Below, one piece after another: positions 50,445 to 61,445 of a DNA stretch of 64,000 nucleotides. A model generated the notes under the pieces. That model had not been told where the DNA came from and did not search any database. It saw only the letters and a program-made list of their open reading frames with translations. A program made the position numbers and the translations under genes. Origin of the DNA: Pseudomonadota bacterium (lineage in GTDB: Bacteria > Pseudomonadota > Gammaproteobacteria > Acidiferrobacterales > UBA6901); NCBI GenBank assembly GCA_027364845.1, contig DAHXOO010000001.1:112212-176211 (forward strand), in the 5' to 3' direction. Position 1 is the stretch's first letter, and the number at the start of each line of letters is the position of its first letter.

Positions 50445-53294
50445 TCATGCCCCGTCCCCGAGCGCTTCGGCAACCAGCGCACGCTGCTGCTGGATATGAA
50501 GCGGCGGATAGCCCACGGCCGGCGCCGCAGATGCCGGCCTGCCGGCATATTCCAGCTGCACCTGTGACGGCAGCACGTTGCGCACATGGTGCTGGCTCGC
50601 GTACCAGGCTCCCTGGTTCCTGGGTTCCTCCTGGCACCAGACAGCGGTCGTGATGTGCGAATAACGATCTAGCTCCGCCTTTAACTCCGCCTCGGGAAAG
50701 GGATAGAGTTGCTCTATGCGAAGGATGACCGTATCGGTACGTTCCTGTTCGCGTCGTCTTTCCAGCAGATCGTAATACACTTTGCCGCTGCACAGCACAA
50801 GGCGCCGCACACCCTCAGGCGCAAGCGCATCGCTTTCCGGAAGTATCGTGTGAAACTTTCCATCGCATAGCTCATCGATCGAACTTGTCGCTAGCCGGTG
50901 CCGCAACAGGCTTTTTGGTGTCATTACGATCAGTGGTTTGCGGCAATTCTGCATCATCTGCCTGCGCAGCAAATGAAACATCTGTGCTGGGGTCGTCGGA
51001 ACACAGATCTGTAGGTTCTGTTCGGCAGCGAGCTGTAAGTAACGCTCCGGGTGCGCCGACGAGTGTTCCGGTCCCTGACCCTCATAACCATGCGGCAGAA
51101 ACAGTGTCAAACCACACAGCCTGCCCCATTTCTGCTCGCCTGCGGTGATAAACTGATCGATCACGACCTGGGCGTTGTTGGCAAAATCGCCAAACTGCGC
51201 CTCCCAGATGACAAGCGTTTCAGGGTCCGTGGTCGCGTATCCATATTCGAACGCGAGCACAGCCTCTTCGGACAATGGCGAGTTGATCACCACGAACGGT
51301 GACAACCCCTCTCCCAGGTGACACAACGGCACATAAGCGCTGCCGTCTCTGACGCTGTAGACCACCGCATGACGGTGAAAGAAAGTGCCACGGGCGCTGT
51401 CCTGTCCGGACAGGCGGACGCGATAACCCTGATCGAGAAGCGTCGCATAGGCCACGGTTTCCGCGAACCCCCAATCGATGGGCAATGCGCCAGCCGCCAT
51501 CTTGCGCCGATTGTCGTAGATCTTGACAACGTTCGGGTGCAGTTCGAATCCTTCTGGAAGCCGTCCCAGCCCGGCCGACAGATCCCGGACAGTCTGCATG
51601 GCCACACGGGTATCGACCTCCGACTTGCAGCTCTTGCCGACAAAGGGCCGCCAGTTCGAGGCGTACGGATAATGGGCCTCTTCCTCGGGAATGAAATCAA
51701 GAGTAACGCGGGCCCCTGCTTCAAGCGCGAGCCGGTAGGACTCGACACTGAGCTGGGGCACGTCCGGGCCGACCACGCCTTCCTCCACGAGCTTCCGGGC
51801 GTACAAAGTGCGTGTCGATAGCTTTTCTCGGATCTTCCCGTACATCAATGGCTGCGTAACCGAGGGCTCATCGGCCTCGCTGTGCCCGTGGCGCCGATAG
51901 CAGACAATATCGATGACAACATCCTTGCGAAACGTAGTGCGGTAATCCAAAGCCACCTGGCCGACAAACAGTACCGCCTCCAGGTCGTCGCCGTTTACGT
52001 GGAAAATCGGCGCGCTCACCATTTTCGCAGCATCAGTGCAGTAAAATGTGGAACGCGCATCCTGCTGTGCGCTTGTAGTGAAGCCGATCTGGTTGTTTAC
52101 AACGATATGGACTGTACCTCTGGTGGAAAAGCTCCGCGACTGGGACATGTTGAAGGTTTCCATCACCACACCCTGGCCAGAGAACGCCGCATCGCCGTGA
52201 ATCAGGACCGGCACTACCTGGATGCCATCCGAGTCGTCGCGACGGTCCTGACGGGCACGCACGGAACCCTCCACCACCGGACCGACGATCTCCAGGTGCG
52301 AGGGATTGAACGCAAGCGCAAGATGCACGGGACCACCCGGGGTGTTGATGTTCGACGAAAATCCCTGGTGGTATTTCACGTCGCCGGAGCGGTCGACGTT
52401 CTTCAAAGCCTTGCCCTCGAACTCCTGGAATAGCTCCGCCGGGGTCTTCCCCATGATGTTGACCAGCACGTTGAGCCGGCCGCGATGGGCCATTCCTATG
52501 ACCATCTCCCTGATGCCATGGCCACCTCCGCGCTGAACTAGGCCGTCGAGCAAAGGAATGAGACTTTCGGCCCCCTCCAAGGAGAATCGCTTCTGGCCCA
52601 CGTACTTGGTATGGAGGAAGTGCTCCAGCCCTTCCGCCGCCGTCACTCGGTCAAACAGGCGCTGCTTGATGTCGTTCGAAAAACCCGTGATTCCGCGGGC
52701 ACTTTCCAAATGGTGCTGGATCCAACGCTTTTCCGCCGTATCGGTGAGATACATGTACTCGGCACCAATGGATCCGCAGTAGGTACGCTGCAAGGTATCC
52801 AGAATGTCTCGCAGGCGTGCCTTTCCCGGCCCCACCAACGAACCGGTATCGAACTCGGTCTCGAGATCCGCCTCGATCAGCCCGTGATGCGCCGGATAGA
52901 GTTCCGGCACATCGGCCATTGGCATCATTTCCAGCGGATCCAGGTTGGCACGCTGGTGTCCGCGGAACCGATATGCGTTGATCAGCTGCAGTACCCGGAC
53001 CTGCTTCTCCCGGTAGTCGGAAGGGGCGGCATCGGCCACCGGCGTGGCCCGACGCGTTGCGTGGGCAAGATGGCGGAAACGCTCGCGAATCTCGGAGTGA
53101 GACACGTCCACGGCGACACCATCAATCCGCGGAAGTCCCTCGAAAAAATGCCGCCATGCAGGGTCGACAGAATCGGGACTGCGCAAGAAGGTTTCGTAAA
53201 GCTGCTCCAGGTATGGTGCGTTGGCGCTGGCCAGCGGCGAGGTTTTCAGCCATATGCTGAAATTTGTATTTTCTTGCGGATCGTCCATCTCCAC
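50445..53294 (-). CDS. sucA: 2-oxoglutarate dehydrogenase E1
   Basis: APYLEQLYETFLRSPDSVDPAWRHFFEGLP; GMAHRGRLNVLVNIMGKTPAELFQEFEG; VYYDLLERR. Confidence 0.97.
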   Translation of the reverse strand: MEMDDPQENTNFSIWLKTSPLASANAPYLEQLYETFLRSPDSVDPAWRHFFEGLPRIDGVAVDVSHSEIRERFRHLAHATRRATPVADAAPSDYREKQVRVLQLINAYRFRGHQRANLDPLEMMPMADVPELYPAHHGLIEADLETEFDTGSLVGPGKARLRDILDTLQRTYCGSIGAEYMYLTDTAEKRWIQHHLESARGITGFSNDIKQRLFDRVTAAEGLEHFLHTKYVGQKRFSLEGAESLIPLLDGLVQRGGGHGIREMVIGMAHRGRLNVLVNIMGKTPAELFQEFEGKALKNVDRSGDVKYHQGFSSNINTPGGPVHLALAFNPSHLEIVGPVVEGSVRARQDRRDDSDGIQVVPVLIHGDAAFSGQGVVMETFNMSQSRSFSTRGTVHIVVNNQIGFTTSAQQDARSTFYCTDAAKMVSAPIFHVNGDDLEAVLFVGQVALDYRTTFRKDVVIDIVCYRRHGHSEADEPSVTQPLMYGKIREKLSTRTLYARKLVEEGVVGPDVPQLSVESYRLALEAGARVTLDFIPEEEAHYPYASNWRPFVGKSCKSEVDTRVAMQTVRDLSAGLGRLPEGFELHPNVVKIYDNRRKMAAGALPIDWGFAETVAYATLLDQGYRVRLSGQDSARGTFFHRHAVVYSVRDGSAYVPLCHLGEGLSPFVVINSPLSEEAVLAFEYGYATTDPETLVIWEAQFGDFANNAQVVIDQFITAGEQKWGRLCGLTLFLPHGYEGQGPEHSSAHPERYLQLAAEQNLQICVPTTPAQMFHLLRRQMMQNCRKPLIVMTPKSLLRHRLATSSIDELCDGKFHTILPESDALAPEGVRRLVLCSGKVYYDLLERRREQERTDTVILRIEQLYPFPEAELKAELDRYSHITTAVWCQEEPRNQGAWYASQHHVRNVLPSQVQLEYAGRPASAAPAVGYPPLHIQQQRALVAEALGDGA

Positions 53295-54234
53295 CCACCC
53301 GTTCCCGGCGTATCCCGGAAGACCTCGTCGAGTCTTTCATGCCGACAGAGCTGATCAGATCTCGTGTTTGTTGACGCACTATGGCCACAAAGCCGGTAAA
53401 TCCTCGCAACACCAGGTACGACGATGCGTGCGACGGCTGCGCGTCATCGCGGTCCTGATCGGCTCGTGGCATAAACAATTCGCTGCATGCGCCGGCGATA
53501 ATGCACCACGCCTTCGCCTCAGGATCAAGGCGCCTTGTACGGCTTTCATCTTGCCACCTCTCCCCGTGACAAAGAGGGCATTGGCTGCACCAATAAGACC
53601 GGCGTGGCCTGCAGCATTACTCAAACTGATGATAGGACACCCGAAGTGTCCGCGCTATCCTTGCCGTCGAAGCTTCAAGACCGGGCCGGTTGCATGATTG
53701 AGTGAAGTCTGGCACTGCACGATTTTCTACGCTGGCGGGTTACAGCCGCAACGGCCGCGAACCTCAACAGCGATGCCGCCAAGGGTTCTGTTTGTGACTG
53801 TAGCGACACACCGGCAGTGCCCGGAACCGTACTGCCAGCGGTTCCGCCCTGCTGAATTTCGGTGCCGGAAAAACGGTTTAGACAATTCAGACTCGTACCC
53901 GCCTGTTTGCCTCTGCCCCAGCACCCCTTTTGGCGGCAGGCGCGTCTCGCCTCCACCGGGCGACGCCAGCCCGGGTCGGACCCGACTCCAACTTAGATTG
54001 GTCTCAACGAGACGGACAAAATGCCCGTCATTCTGCTGCCTCCTTGCGCCTTGCACGAACGGGCCTGCACGGATAGGGAAGACTATCCCGCTGACTGCCG
54101 TCGAAGTGCCCTGAAAGAGCGAGAGAACGTGCGGACCCCGCCTCACTTAAGGCATTCACATCGCATCGCGCTACATCGAACCACGCACCTGACCCCACAT
54201 GCCAGCCTGCCGTTTCCAGGCGAATGCGGCTATT

Positions 54235-54768
54235 TCATCCTGGTCGCGCCGGTTCCAGGGTTGCATCGACATTAAGTTCATCACAAAAATCGATAAACTC
54301 GTCGCGCAACCGTCCTATATGCAGATCTGCCGGTACACTGACGGTCATGGTGAGCGAGAACATTGGCGTGCCCGTATGGGCAGCCGGATAAGTCCAGGTG
54401 CTGAGGTCTTCAACATTAATGCCGCGGATGGAGAAGAACTCTGCAACCTTATGCACAATGCCCGGGTGATCTATCGAAACCACATCTACCGCATATGGAA
54501 CCATGCTCGGACGCGGTGCGCGCTCATCCGTCGGCCGGGCAATAATAGCGAGGCCAAGCTTCTTGCCCAGGGCCAGCGCCATGGCCTCGATCTTGCCGAT
54601 GGCATTCCAACTCCCGGAAATCATCAGAATCAAGGCGAATTCCCCGCCCAGAACGGTCATGCGACTATCCTCGATATTGCATCCGCCATCGAGGATGGCA
54701 CGAGACAATTCATTGACGATGCCTGGACGGTCTTGTCCGATCGCGGATATAACTAAGTATTTCTTCAT
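54235..54768 (-). CDS. Glycine cleavage system repressor-like double-ACT protein (GcvR family)
   Basis: MKKYLVISAIGQDRPGIVNELSRAILDGGCNIEDSRMTVLGGEFALILMISG; VSIDHPGIVHKVAEFFSIRGINVEDLSTWTYPA. Confidence 0.88.
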   Translation of the reverse strand: MKKYLVISAIGQDRPGIVNELSRAILDGGCNIEDSRMTVLGGEFALILMISGSWNAIGKIEAMALALGKKLGLAIIARPTDERAPRPSMVPYAVDVVSIDHPGIVHKVAEFFSIRGINVEDLSTWTYPAAHTGTPMFSLTMTVSVPADLHIGRLRDEFIDFCDELNVDATLEPARPG

Positions 54769-55075
54769 GACGCTACGTGGGTCCTAGCAACACTGTTGGC
54801 AGACACCTGGATCGGGCTGCCTGAAGCCGCCCGCTATCATAGCGCAGGCAGCAACTTGCGCAGCTTTTTCATTGCTGACCGGCGTGTCCGGGACCTTTCC
54901 GCTGGCCTATGGCTACATCAGGGTAAAACGGAAGTCTCCAAAAAGCCCCGGACCATCGAAGGATCCCGCCCTATGGGCTATGCGTTTCAATACCGGCCGC
55001 CTCGCGCAAAAAAATACCGGACCAAACATCATCGGCTGTCGGAATGCATCTCCGCCAGCCGGCACCGGGAACCAC

Positions 55076-55711
55076 TCAACCCGGAATGCGATAGGATTCG
55101 GACGTTGCAATGAGGCCCAGGTTACAGACAAAGCAAACCACGAACCCCAAGTATGCGCCAGCCACCACATCGCTCACGAAATGATAGTTGGTCGCCACCA
55201 AGGCCGTGCCGAGCAGAACCACGCCGGCCACGTAGACCGTTCGATACCGAGGATACTGCTGCCAAAGCGCCGCCGCCAACGCCGTGAACACCGTCATATG
55301 GCCTGATGGAAAACTCGTGTAGCCGGCTCCGCTGTGAAACCAGTGAAATCCGACAAGATGGCGGTGAACCAGCCACATCCTTGGATCGGCGCGTCCGAAA
55401 GCGTACTGCAGCACAGTCTTCACCACGTACGCCAGAGGCACACTGATGCCACAGAGTTGCATAAAGCGCGTATGCACGTTATGAATGCCCTTCGGCATCC
55501 AGACGAACAACACTGTCCAGCAAATAGTCGTGATGACAAGCACGATCGGCAGCAGAAAATCCGGGATGTGCGACGCATATTTGCGCAGCATCACGTGGGA
55601 CATGATTAGCTGGTGGAAGAAAATGGCAGTGCTTGCGTCAAAAAGGAAATAGCCGAACACCGTCAGCAGGGTGGAAAGGAAAAATCCAGCAACCACATGT
55701 GATGCTTTCAT
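55076..55711 (-). CDS. PAP2 family phosphatase (membrane)
   Basis: QYAFGRADPR...FHSGAGYTSFPSGHMTVFTALAAALW...HFVSDVVAGAYLG: three PAP2 signature motifs. Confidence 0.9.
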   Translation of the reverse strand: MKASHVVAGFFLSTLLTVFGYFLFDASTAIFFHQLIMSHVMLRKYASHIPDFLLPIVLVITTICWTVLFVWMPKGIHNVHTRFMQLCGISVPLAYVVKTVLQYAFGRADPRMWLVHRHLVGFHWFHSGAGYTSFPSGHMTVFTALAAALWQQYPRYRTVYVAGVVLLGTALVATNYHFVSDVVAGAYLGFVVCFVCNLGLIATSESYRIPG

Positions 55712-56070
55712 GCTCTGATCCCGATCGGTGCCGCTTCTGAGAAATCCGCGCCGTTGGAGTTGGACGTCGGGTGCGGTGCATTTTACCTACCGGGCTGCTT
55801 TATTGCGAACCAATCACCACTGCACCTCGAAGGCGCACGACCCAGCGCCAGAGGAATACTCGGTATCGCCAGGCGCCGGGATAGCCCCGGTCACACCGAA
55901 GCGGCTAACTGGCATTTTCCGGGACAGCACCACCTCCCGCAGACGTCCGCGACGCCGGTCATCGGATGCGCCGGGCATGGAATCGATCGCGAAGTTATAA
56001 TGCCGGGATTCCGTACTTGGACAGCGCTTCAATCAGATCATGCCTTGCTTAAACAGCCTGTGAAGACCTT

Positions 56071-58395
56071 ATGACACTCAGCTCCCTGCGCCAAGATCTG
56101 CGCAAACGACTGACCGCCGACAATCTTCGTCGGACGGCGTGGTACGTTTTGCTGGCACTTTCGGCCTACACCTTGTATCTGGATCACGTCGTACGCACGG
56201 AATTCGAGCGCCGGTCCTGGGCGATACCGGCACGAGTGTATGCGCGCCCACTGGAGCTCTTCCCCGGGGAAAACCTGGCCCCGGCAAAACTCCTCGAAGA
56301 GCTGAAGCTACTCGATTACCGTGCCACCGGCACACCCGCGGACCCAGGCAGCTATTCGCGCCATGGCGATGACGTCGATCTGATTACGCGCCCGTTTACG
56401 TTCTGGGACGGCCGGCAGCCGGCACTGGCACTGGACTTGCATTTTGCAGATGGGAGACTGGCGACGCTGCAAAACCAGGGCACAGGCGCATCCCTCAGCC
56501 TAGTTCGCCTGAATCCGCTATTGATCGGCAGGATTTATCCCGCTGATCGCTCAGACCGGCAGCTCATCACACTCAGCGAGGCACCGCCGGACCTGGTCAA
56601 CGGCCTCATCGCGGTCGAGGACCGCAGCTTCTACACGAATTATGGTATAGATCCACGCGGCATGGCACGCGCCATGTGGACTATGCTCCGCGGTCGCGGT
56701 GTGCAGGGCGGCAGTACCTTGACCCAGCAGTTGGTCAAAAATCTGTTTCTCGGCCCGCAGCGCACTGTCACGCGCAAATTTACCGAAGTGATCATGGCGC
56801 TGCTGCTGAACCTGCACTACAGCAAGCAGCAGATTCTAGAGGCTTACCTCAATGAGGTGTATCTCGGCCAGGAGGGCGAGCACGCAATACGCGGCTTCGC
56901 CGAAGCTAGCAAATTCTACTTCAATGAACCGCTGTCCCAGATCAATCTGTCACAGTCGGCACTGCTTGTCGCTTTGGTCCGGGGACCATCGTATTACAAT
57001 CCGCGCCTGCATCCGCGGCATGCGCTCGCGCGCCGCAATCTGGTACTCAAGGAACTACGGCTGCAGCACCATATCAGCGCGGCACAATATGCCTTGGCCC
57101 TAGGAAAACCTCTCGGCGTTGCAGCGGTACCGCCTCTCGCTGCCTCGCCCTATCCAGCATTCCTCGACCTGGTACGCCGCCAGCTGCTGCGTGACTACCG
57201 CGAGAATGAGCTACGCTCGGCCGGTCTGCGTATCATAACGACGCTTGATCCCGAAGTGCAGGCCGCGGCCGAACACGCCCTCACTACACGTCTCGCCCGA
57301 CTTGAAAAAGAGCAGCACCTTCCCACGCATTCGCTGGAGGGCGCAGTAGTCATCAGCAATTCTCAGACCGGTGAAGTTCAGGCGATCGTGGGTGGCCGTG
57401 ATCCGCAATTTGAAGGATTCAACCGAGCATTGGATGCCTTTCGCCCGGTAGGATCTCTCATCAAGCCCGCGATCTACCTCACCGCGCTCGAACAGCCAGG
57501 CAGCTATACCCTCGCCACGTTGTTGCAGGATAGTCCGCTTGCCGTCCCTGAGAGCCAGGGAGTTATCTGGGCGCCCAAGAACTATGACCGCCGCTTCCAC
57601 GGCATGGTGCCACTGCCCGTGGCACTCGCCAATTCCTACAATGTCGCCACGGTACGTCTCGGGCTCAGCTTGGGACTCCCAGCGGTCATGGGTACGGTGC
57701 ACAAACTCGGAATCAAGCATAATCTGCCTGAGTACCAGGCGAGCCTGCTTGGAGCCGACAGCCTGACACCGTTCGAAGTGACTCAGATGTACCAAACTCT
57801 GGCGAACGGCGGATTCCGCATGCCGCTGCGCACGGTCCGCGATGTCCTGGACGCCGATGGACGGCCGCTGCAACGCTTCTCGCTGAAAGTCAGGCAGGTT
57901 GTCCCGCCTGGTCCTGTCTACCTGCTTACCTATGCCCTCCAGGGTGTCGTGGACCACGGCACGGCCGTTGACCTCAAGCATTACCTTTCTCCGGATCTGC
58001 ACGTGGCCGGCAAAACCGGCACCACCCAGGATCTGCGTGACAGCTGGTTCGCCGGCTTCACTGGCGACCACGTGGCCGCGGTATGGATCGGTCGCGACGA
58101 CGATGGGCCAACAGGCCTGACCGGTGCCACCGGCGCAATGACTGTCTGGGGCAAAGCCATGGCGCGGCTTGACCCGGAACCACTGAACCCACCACGTCCG
58201 GCAGATGTCGACATGGCATGGATTGACCCGGGGACGGGGCTTCTGGCCGATCCGGACTGCCATGGAGCAGTCCGGATTCCATTTATACGGGGCTCGGCAC
58301 CAGTCAATACGGCGCCCTGCGCTTCTCACTCTCCCATCAGGGTGCTGAAGACCTGGTTCCAGCGACTGTTCGGACACCGATCTGGCGTACAATGA
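56071..58395 (+). CDS. mrcB: Penicillin-binding protein 1B
   Basis: IAVEDRSFYTNYGIDPRGMARAMWTMLRGRGVQGGSTLTQQLVKNLFLGPQRT transglycosylase; RPVGSLIKPAIYLTALE, KTGTTQDLRDSWFAGFTGD transpeptidase. Confidence 0.96.
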   Translation: MTLSSLRQDLRKRLTADNLRRTAWYVLLALSAYTLYLDHVVRTEFERRSWAIPARVYARPLELFPGENLAPAKLLEELKLLDYRATGTPADPGSYSRHGDDVDLITRPFTFWDGRQPALALDLHFADGRLATLQNQGTGASLSLVRLNPLLIGRIYPADRSDRQLITLSEAPPDLVNGLIAVEDRSFYTNYGIDPRGMARAMWTMLRGRGVQGGSTLTQQLVKNLFLGPQRTVTRKFTEVIMALLLNLHYSKQQILEAYLNEVYLGQEGEHAIRGFAEASKFYFNEPLSQINLSQSALLVALVRGPSYYNPRLHPRHALARRNLVLKELRLQHHISAAQYALALGKPLGVAAVPPLAASPYPAFLDLVRRQLLRDYRENELRSAGLRIITTLDPEVQAAAEHALTTRLARLEKEQHLPTHSLEGAVVISNSQTGEVQAIVGGRDPQFEGFNRALDAFRPVGSLIKPAIYLTALEQPGSYTLATLLQDSPLAVPESQGVIWAPKNYDRRFHGMVPLPVALANSYNVATVRLGLSLGLPAVMGTVHKLGIKHNLPEYQASLLGADSLTPFEVTQMYQTLANGGFRMPLRTVRDVLDADGRPLQRFSLKVRQVVPPGPVYLLTYALQGVVDHGTAVDLKHYLSPDLHVAGKTGTTQDLRDSWFAGFTGDHVAAVWIGRDDDGPTGLTGATGAMTVWGKAMARLDPEPLNPPRPADVDMAWIDPGTGLLADPDCHGAVRIPFIRGSAPVNTAPCASHSPIRVLKTWFQRLFGHRSGVQ

Positions 58396-58501
58396 TGCAG
58401 CGTACGGCGGATGACACGGGCACACAGCCGCGATCAATCCCACGGATGTTGCTTTTCGGCCGGGACCGACGCGAGTCGGGCAACTCCGGAAAAACCCGGT
58501 C

Positions 58502-58925
58502 ATGACGTTGCGTATCCTCATGCTGTTGCTCCCGGCGCTCGCGCTGATTCTCGGTGCCTGCGCTCTGCTACAGCCAGTTCACGGACCGTCCCCAGTCTCA
58601 AGCAATGTGGCAGTCGTGTCGCTGTTCAATACCGCCCGTCAGGATAGGCGCGCCGGCAATTTCTCGGCCGCGGACGCGACGCTAGGGCGCGCCTGCGTAT
58701 CAGCCCGCACAATCCGAGGCTGTGGCAGATGCTCGCACACGTACGCTTCGCCGAAGGCCGATACGACAGGCTGAGGAACTCGCGCAACGCGCGAGCAGCT
58801 GGGCCGGCGAGGATAAGGCTCTGATATCCGAGGACTGGGGCATCATAGGCAATGCGCGCGAGCAGAGCGGCGACCTGACAGGCGCTAGCGATGCCTATGG
58901 AAAGGCCCGCGAATTGAAGCGGTGA
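58502..58925 (+). pseudogene. Frameshifted TPR-like lipoprotein
   Basis: Lipobox ILGACALLQP then frame changes: LFNTARQDRRAGNFSAADATLGRA | RLRISPHNPRLWQMLAHVRFAEGRYDR | QAEELAQRASSWAGEDKALISEDWGIIGNAREQSGDLTGASDAYGKARELKR; two frame changes needed. Confidence 0.75.
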
Positions 58926-59022
58926 TAACCCGGGCCATACAGCGTCTTTTGCTCGTGAACAAATTCGATACAACCGCACAGTCCGGTGGGCAGGCAACGC
59001 CGGCCGTGATTCATTCTGGACG

Positions 59023-59541
59023 CTATTCCTTTCGGTCATCTGGAAGTTCATAACGGATTTCCGTGATCACGAATACTGCCCTGCCGTTCGGAAGCTCGAC
59101 GGCAACCTCGTCGCCTTCGGTCTTGTTCATCAAGGCGCGGGCAAGTGGGGAATCCATGCTGATAAGGCCCCGCTGCGGATCAAATTCGTCCGGACCGACA
59201 ATGCGGTACATGAAAGCTCCACCGGCTTCATCTTCAAGGAGAACCCATGCCCCGAAGTAGACGCGGGCGCGGTTATCCGGCTTGCGCTCAACCACGACCA
59301 GCTGATCAAGACGCTTGCTAAGAAAGCGGATGCGACGGTCTATTTCTCGAAGCTGCTTCTTTCCATATATGTATTCCGCATTTTCCGAACGATCTCCGAG
59401 CGCTGCAGCCTCGGAAACCGCCTGGGTGACCTGCGGACGCTTAACCCGCCAGAGGTATATCAGCTCATCGTTCAGGCTCTTCCATCCCTCGGGCGTGATG
59501 TAGTTCGACGCAGCGCGCTGTCCAATGCCGCGATGTTTCAT
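59023..59541 (-). CDS. greB: Transcription elongation factor GreB
   Basis: YITPEGWKSLNDELIYLWRVKRPQVTQAVSEAAALGDRSENAEYIYGKKQLREIDRRIRFLSKRLD. Confidence 0.94.
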   Translation of the reverse strand: MKHRGIGQRAASNYITPEGWKSLNDELIYLWRVKRPQVTQAVSEAAALGDRSENAEYIYGKKQLREIDRRIRFLSKRLDQLVVVERKPDNRARVYFGAWVLLEDEAGGAFMYRIVGPDEFDPQRGLISMDSPLARALMNKTEGDEVAVELPNGRAVFVITEIRYELPDDRKE

Positions 59542-60129
59542 GGCTATGGCTTCGAAATCATTGCGGCAGGCACCTGCGGTGCAACCCACCCGTAACGGAA
59601 CGGGTAAGGTAAGCGCCCTGTCGGCCAGCGATTCCGGGGGGATTCATGTTTTTGCGAAAAAGATGTTTTCATTATCCATGCTCTGAGAAAAGATAGTACG
59701 TTGTCTTGTCTTTAAAGAAAAAGGCCAAAAATCGCTTTTCGAAGTGGGAAATCTGAAACAGCGCGTAAAGTCTGCGGGTCATCCCCAACAAGCCCGTCAC
59801 GGCTCAATGGGTGGCTGTGCAAGCCCTTCCCGTTCGGCGATATGCCAGCACCTTCCGGGCAGGGTACTCGAACACACGCTGTACTGCGTGTCGCCGGGCG
59901 GCCAGACGGAGCCACAATTTTTCATTGTCCGATCTGGGTCTGCTCAAGCATTGGCCATGAAACCAGAATGGGCGGTTGCCAAGCGCCGGCTTGGGGATCG
60001 TTTCTTCTCGAGCACAGTGCACACTCTCAGGACGTTCGGAGGCGGCGCAAGTCATATTACAGAATCACCCGACGCTGACCACCGTTCCCAGGCTTGATAT
60101 GATCACAGACCCAACATAGGAATCGCCTT

Positions 60130-60996
60130 ATGCACCTAATTAGCTGTCGCTACCGGGGTGCGGATCGGATCGGAATGGTCATGGGGGACAACGCCGCTCT
60201 GATTTCCACCCGTGATGGATGGCCGCGAACAATACTCGCGCTGATCGACGCTGGTCCGGAGCTGTGGTCCGATCTGGCGTTAAATCCGGACCGGGCAATC
60301 GATGAGCGGGTGCCGCTTTCCGCGGTGGAACTCTGCGCTCCGATCCCGCGACCACGGAAGAACATCATGTGCCTCGGCTGGAATTACGCCGATCACGTAA
60401 GAGAAAGCGCGGATGCGCGCGCAGCGGAAATCCCGGAGCATCCTGTGGTGTTCACCAAGAACACGACCAGCATCAATGGCCCTCACGGAGATATCCCGTG
60501 GGATCCGGATCTCACCACCCAGCTCGATTGGGAGGTCGAGCTCGCAGTCGTCGTGGGCGTCGGTGGCCGCAGAATTCCGGCTGCGGAAGCATTGCGTCAC
60601 GTGTTCGGCTACACCGTCGTAAACGATGTCTCGGCGCGCGATCTGCAGTTCCGCCACAAACAGTATTTTCTTGGCAAAAGTCTGGACGGCACCTGCCCGA
60701 TGGGTCCGGCAATCGTCACTGCCGACGAGATTCCGGATCCGCAGGCGCTGGAACTGCGAACCTGGGTGAATGGCGAACTCAAACAGTCGTCCAGTACCCG
60801 CTTCCAGGTATTCGATGTTGCCCGTGTGCTGTCGATTCTGTCTCGCGGCATGCCGTTGGAACCTGGCGACATCGTTTCCACAGGGACGCCGGGCGGCGTC
60901 GGCTTCGTGCGCAGCCCCCCTGAGTTTCTCAAGCAGGGAGATCTGGTGGAGTGCGAGGTGCAGGGCATCGGCCGGCTGCGTAACCGTGTCCGTTAA
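60130..60996 (+). CDS. Fumarylacetoacetate hydrolase family protein
   Basis: KNIMCLGWNYADHV...PVVFTKNTTSINGP...LDWEVELAVVVG...VFGYTVVNDVSARDLQ...TGTPGGVGFVRSPPEFLKQGDLVECEVQGIGRLRN. Confidence 0.95.
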   Translation: MHLISCRYRGADRIGMVMGDNAALISTRDGWPRTILALIDAGPELWSDLALNPDRAIDERVPLSAVELCAPIPRPRKNIMCLGWNYADHVRESADARAAEIPEHPVVFTKNTTSINGPHGDIPWDPDLTTQLDWEVELAVVVGVGGRRIPAAEALRHVFGYTVVNDVSARDLQFRHKQYFLGKSLDGTCPMGPAIVTADEIPDPQALELRTWVNGELKQSSSTRFQVFDVARVLSILSRGMPLEPGDIVSTGTPGGVGFVRSPPEFLKQGDLVECEVQGIGRLRNRVR

Positions 60997-61033
60997 ATCG
61001 ATTTGCGCACTCGACGCCACATGTGTGGCGATA

Positions 61034-61411
61034 TCAGGTCGCGGTACCCGCAAGCAGTTGCTCGAACTCACCGCTGTCGAGCAGGATGCCTAGATCCTCC
61101 GCTCCGCCGACCAGCTGCCCGCGCACGAACACCATCGGAAAAGTTGGCCATCCGGTCCACATCTTGAGGGCGTTGCGTCGTCGCCAGTGACTTAAGTAAC
61201 CACCGTACTCGAGATACACATATGCCGCCCCACGGTCATCAAGCATGCGGCGGGCACGACGGCAGAACGGGTTCCGCGCCATACCCACGATTACTACCGG
61301 ATGGCGCGCCACTGCCGCGGCAACTTCTTCGACCAGGTCCTGGTGATTCGAGGAAATCTTCCCCCGAATGGCAGGATGCACACGAGATTCCTCAAGAATG
61401 TAACGAATCAT
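61034..61411 (-). CDS. Glutaredoxin-like protein (NPFC active-site variant)
   Basis: VVIVGMARNPFCRRARRMLDDRGAAYVYLEYG...WTGWPTFPMVFVRGQLVGGAEDLGILLDSGEFEQLL; start at MIRYILEE; ORF track gives 61594. Confidence 0.85.
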   Translation of the reverse strand: MIRYILEESRVHPAIRGKISSNHQDLVEEVAAAVARHPVVIVGMARNPFCRRARRMLDDRGAAYVYLEYGGYLSHWRRRNALKMWTGWPTFPMVFVRGQLVGGAEDLGILLDSGEFEQLLAGTAT

Positions 61412-61445
61412 TTGTGCGGCTCCACGGGGATTTCTCGTGACCGGA

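Noticed and set aside
53727-54146. 139-aa minus-strand ORF upstream of sucA
   Set aside because: Arg/Gly-rich shadow-like translation without identifiable domain or RBS
57211-58521. 436-aa minus-strand ORF antisense to mrcB
   Set aside because: mrcB on the plus strand carries all PBP1b motifs; shadow ORF
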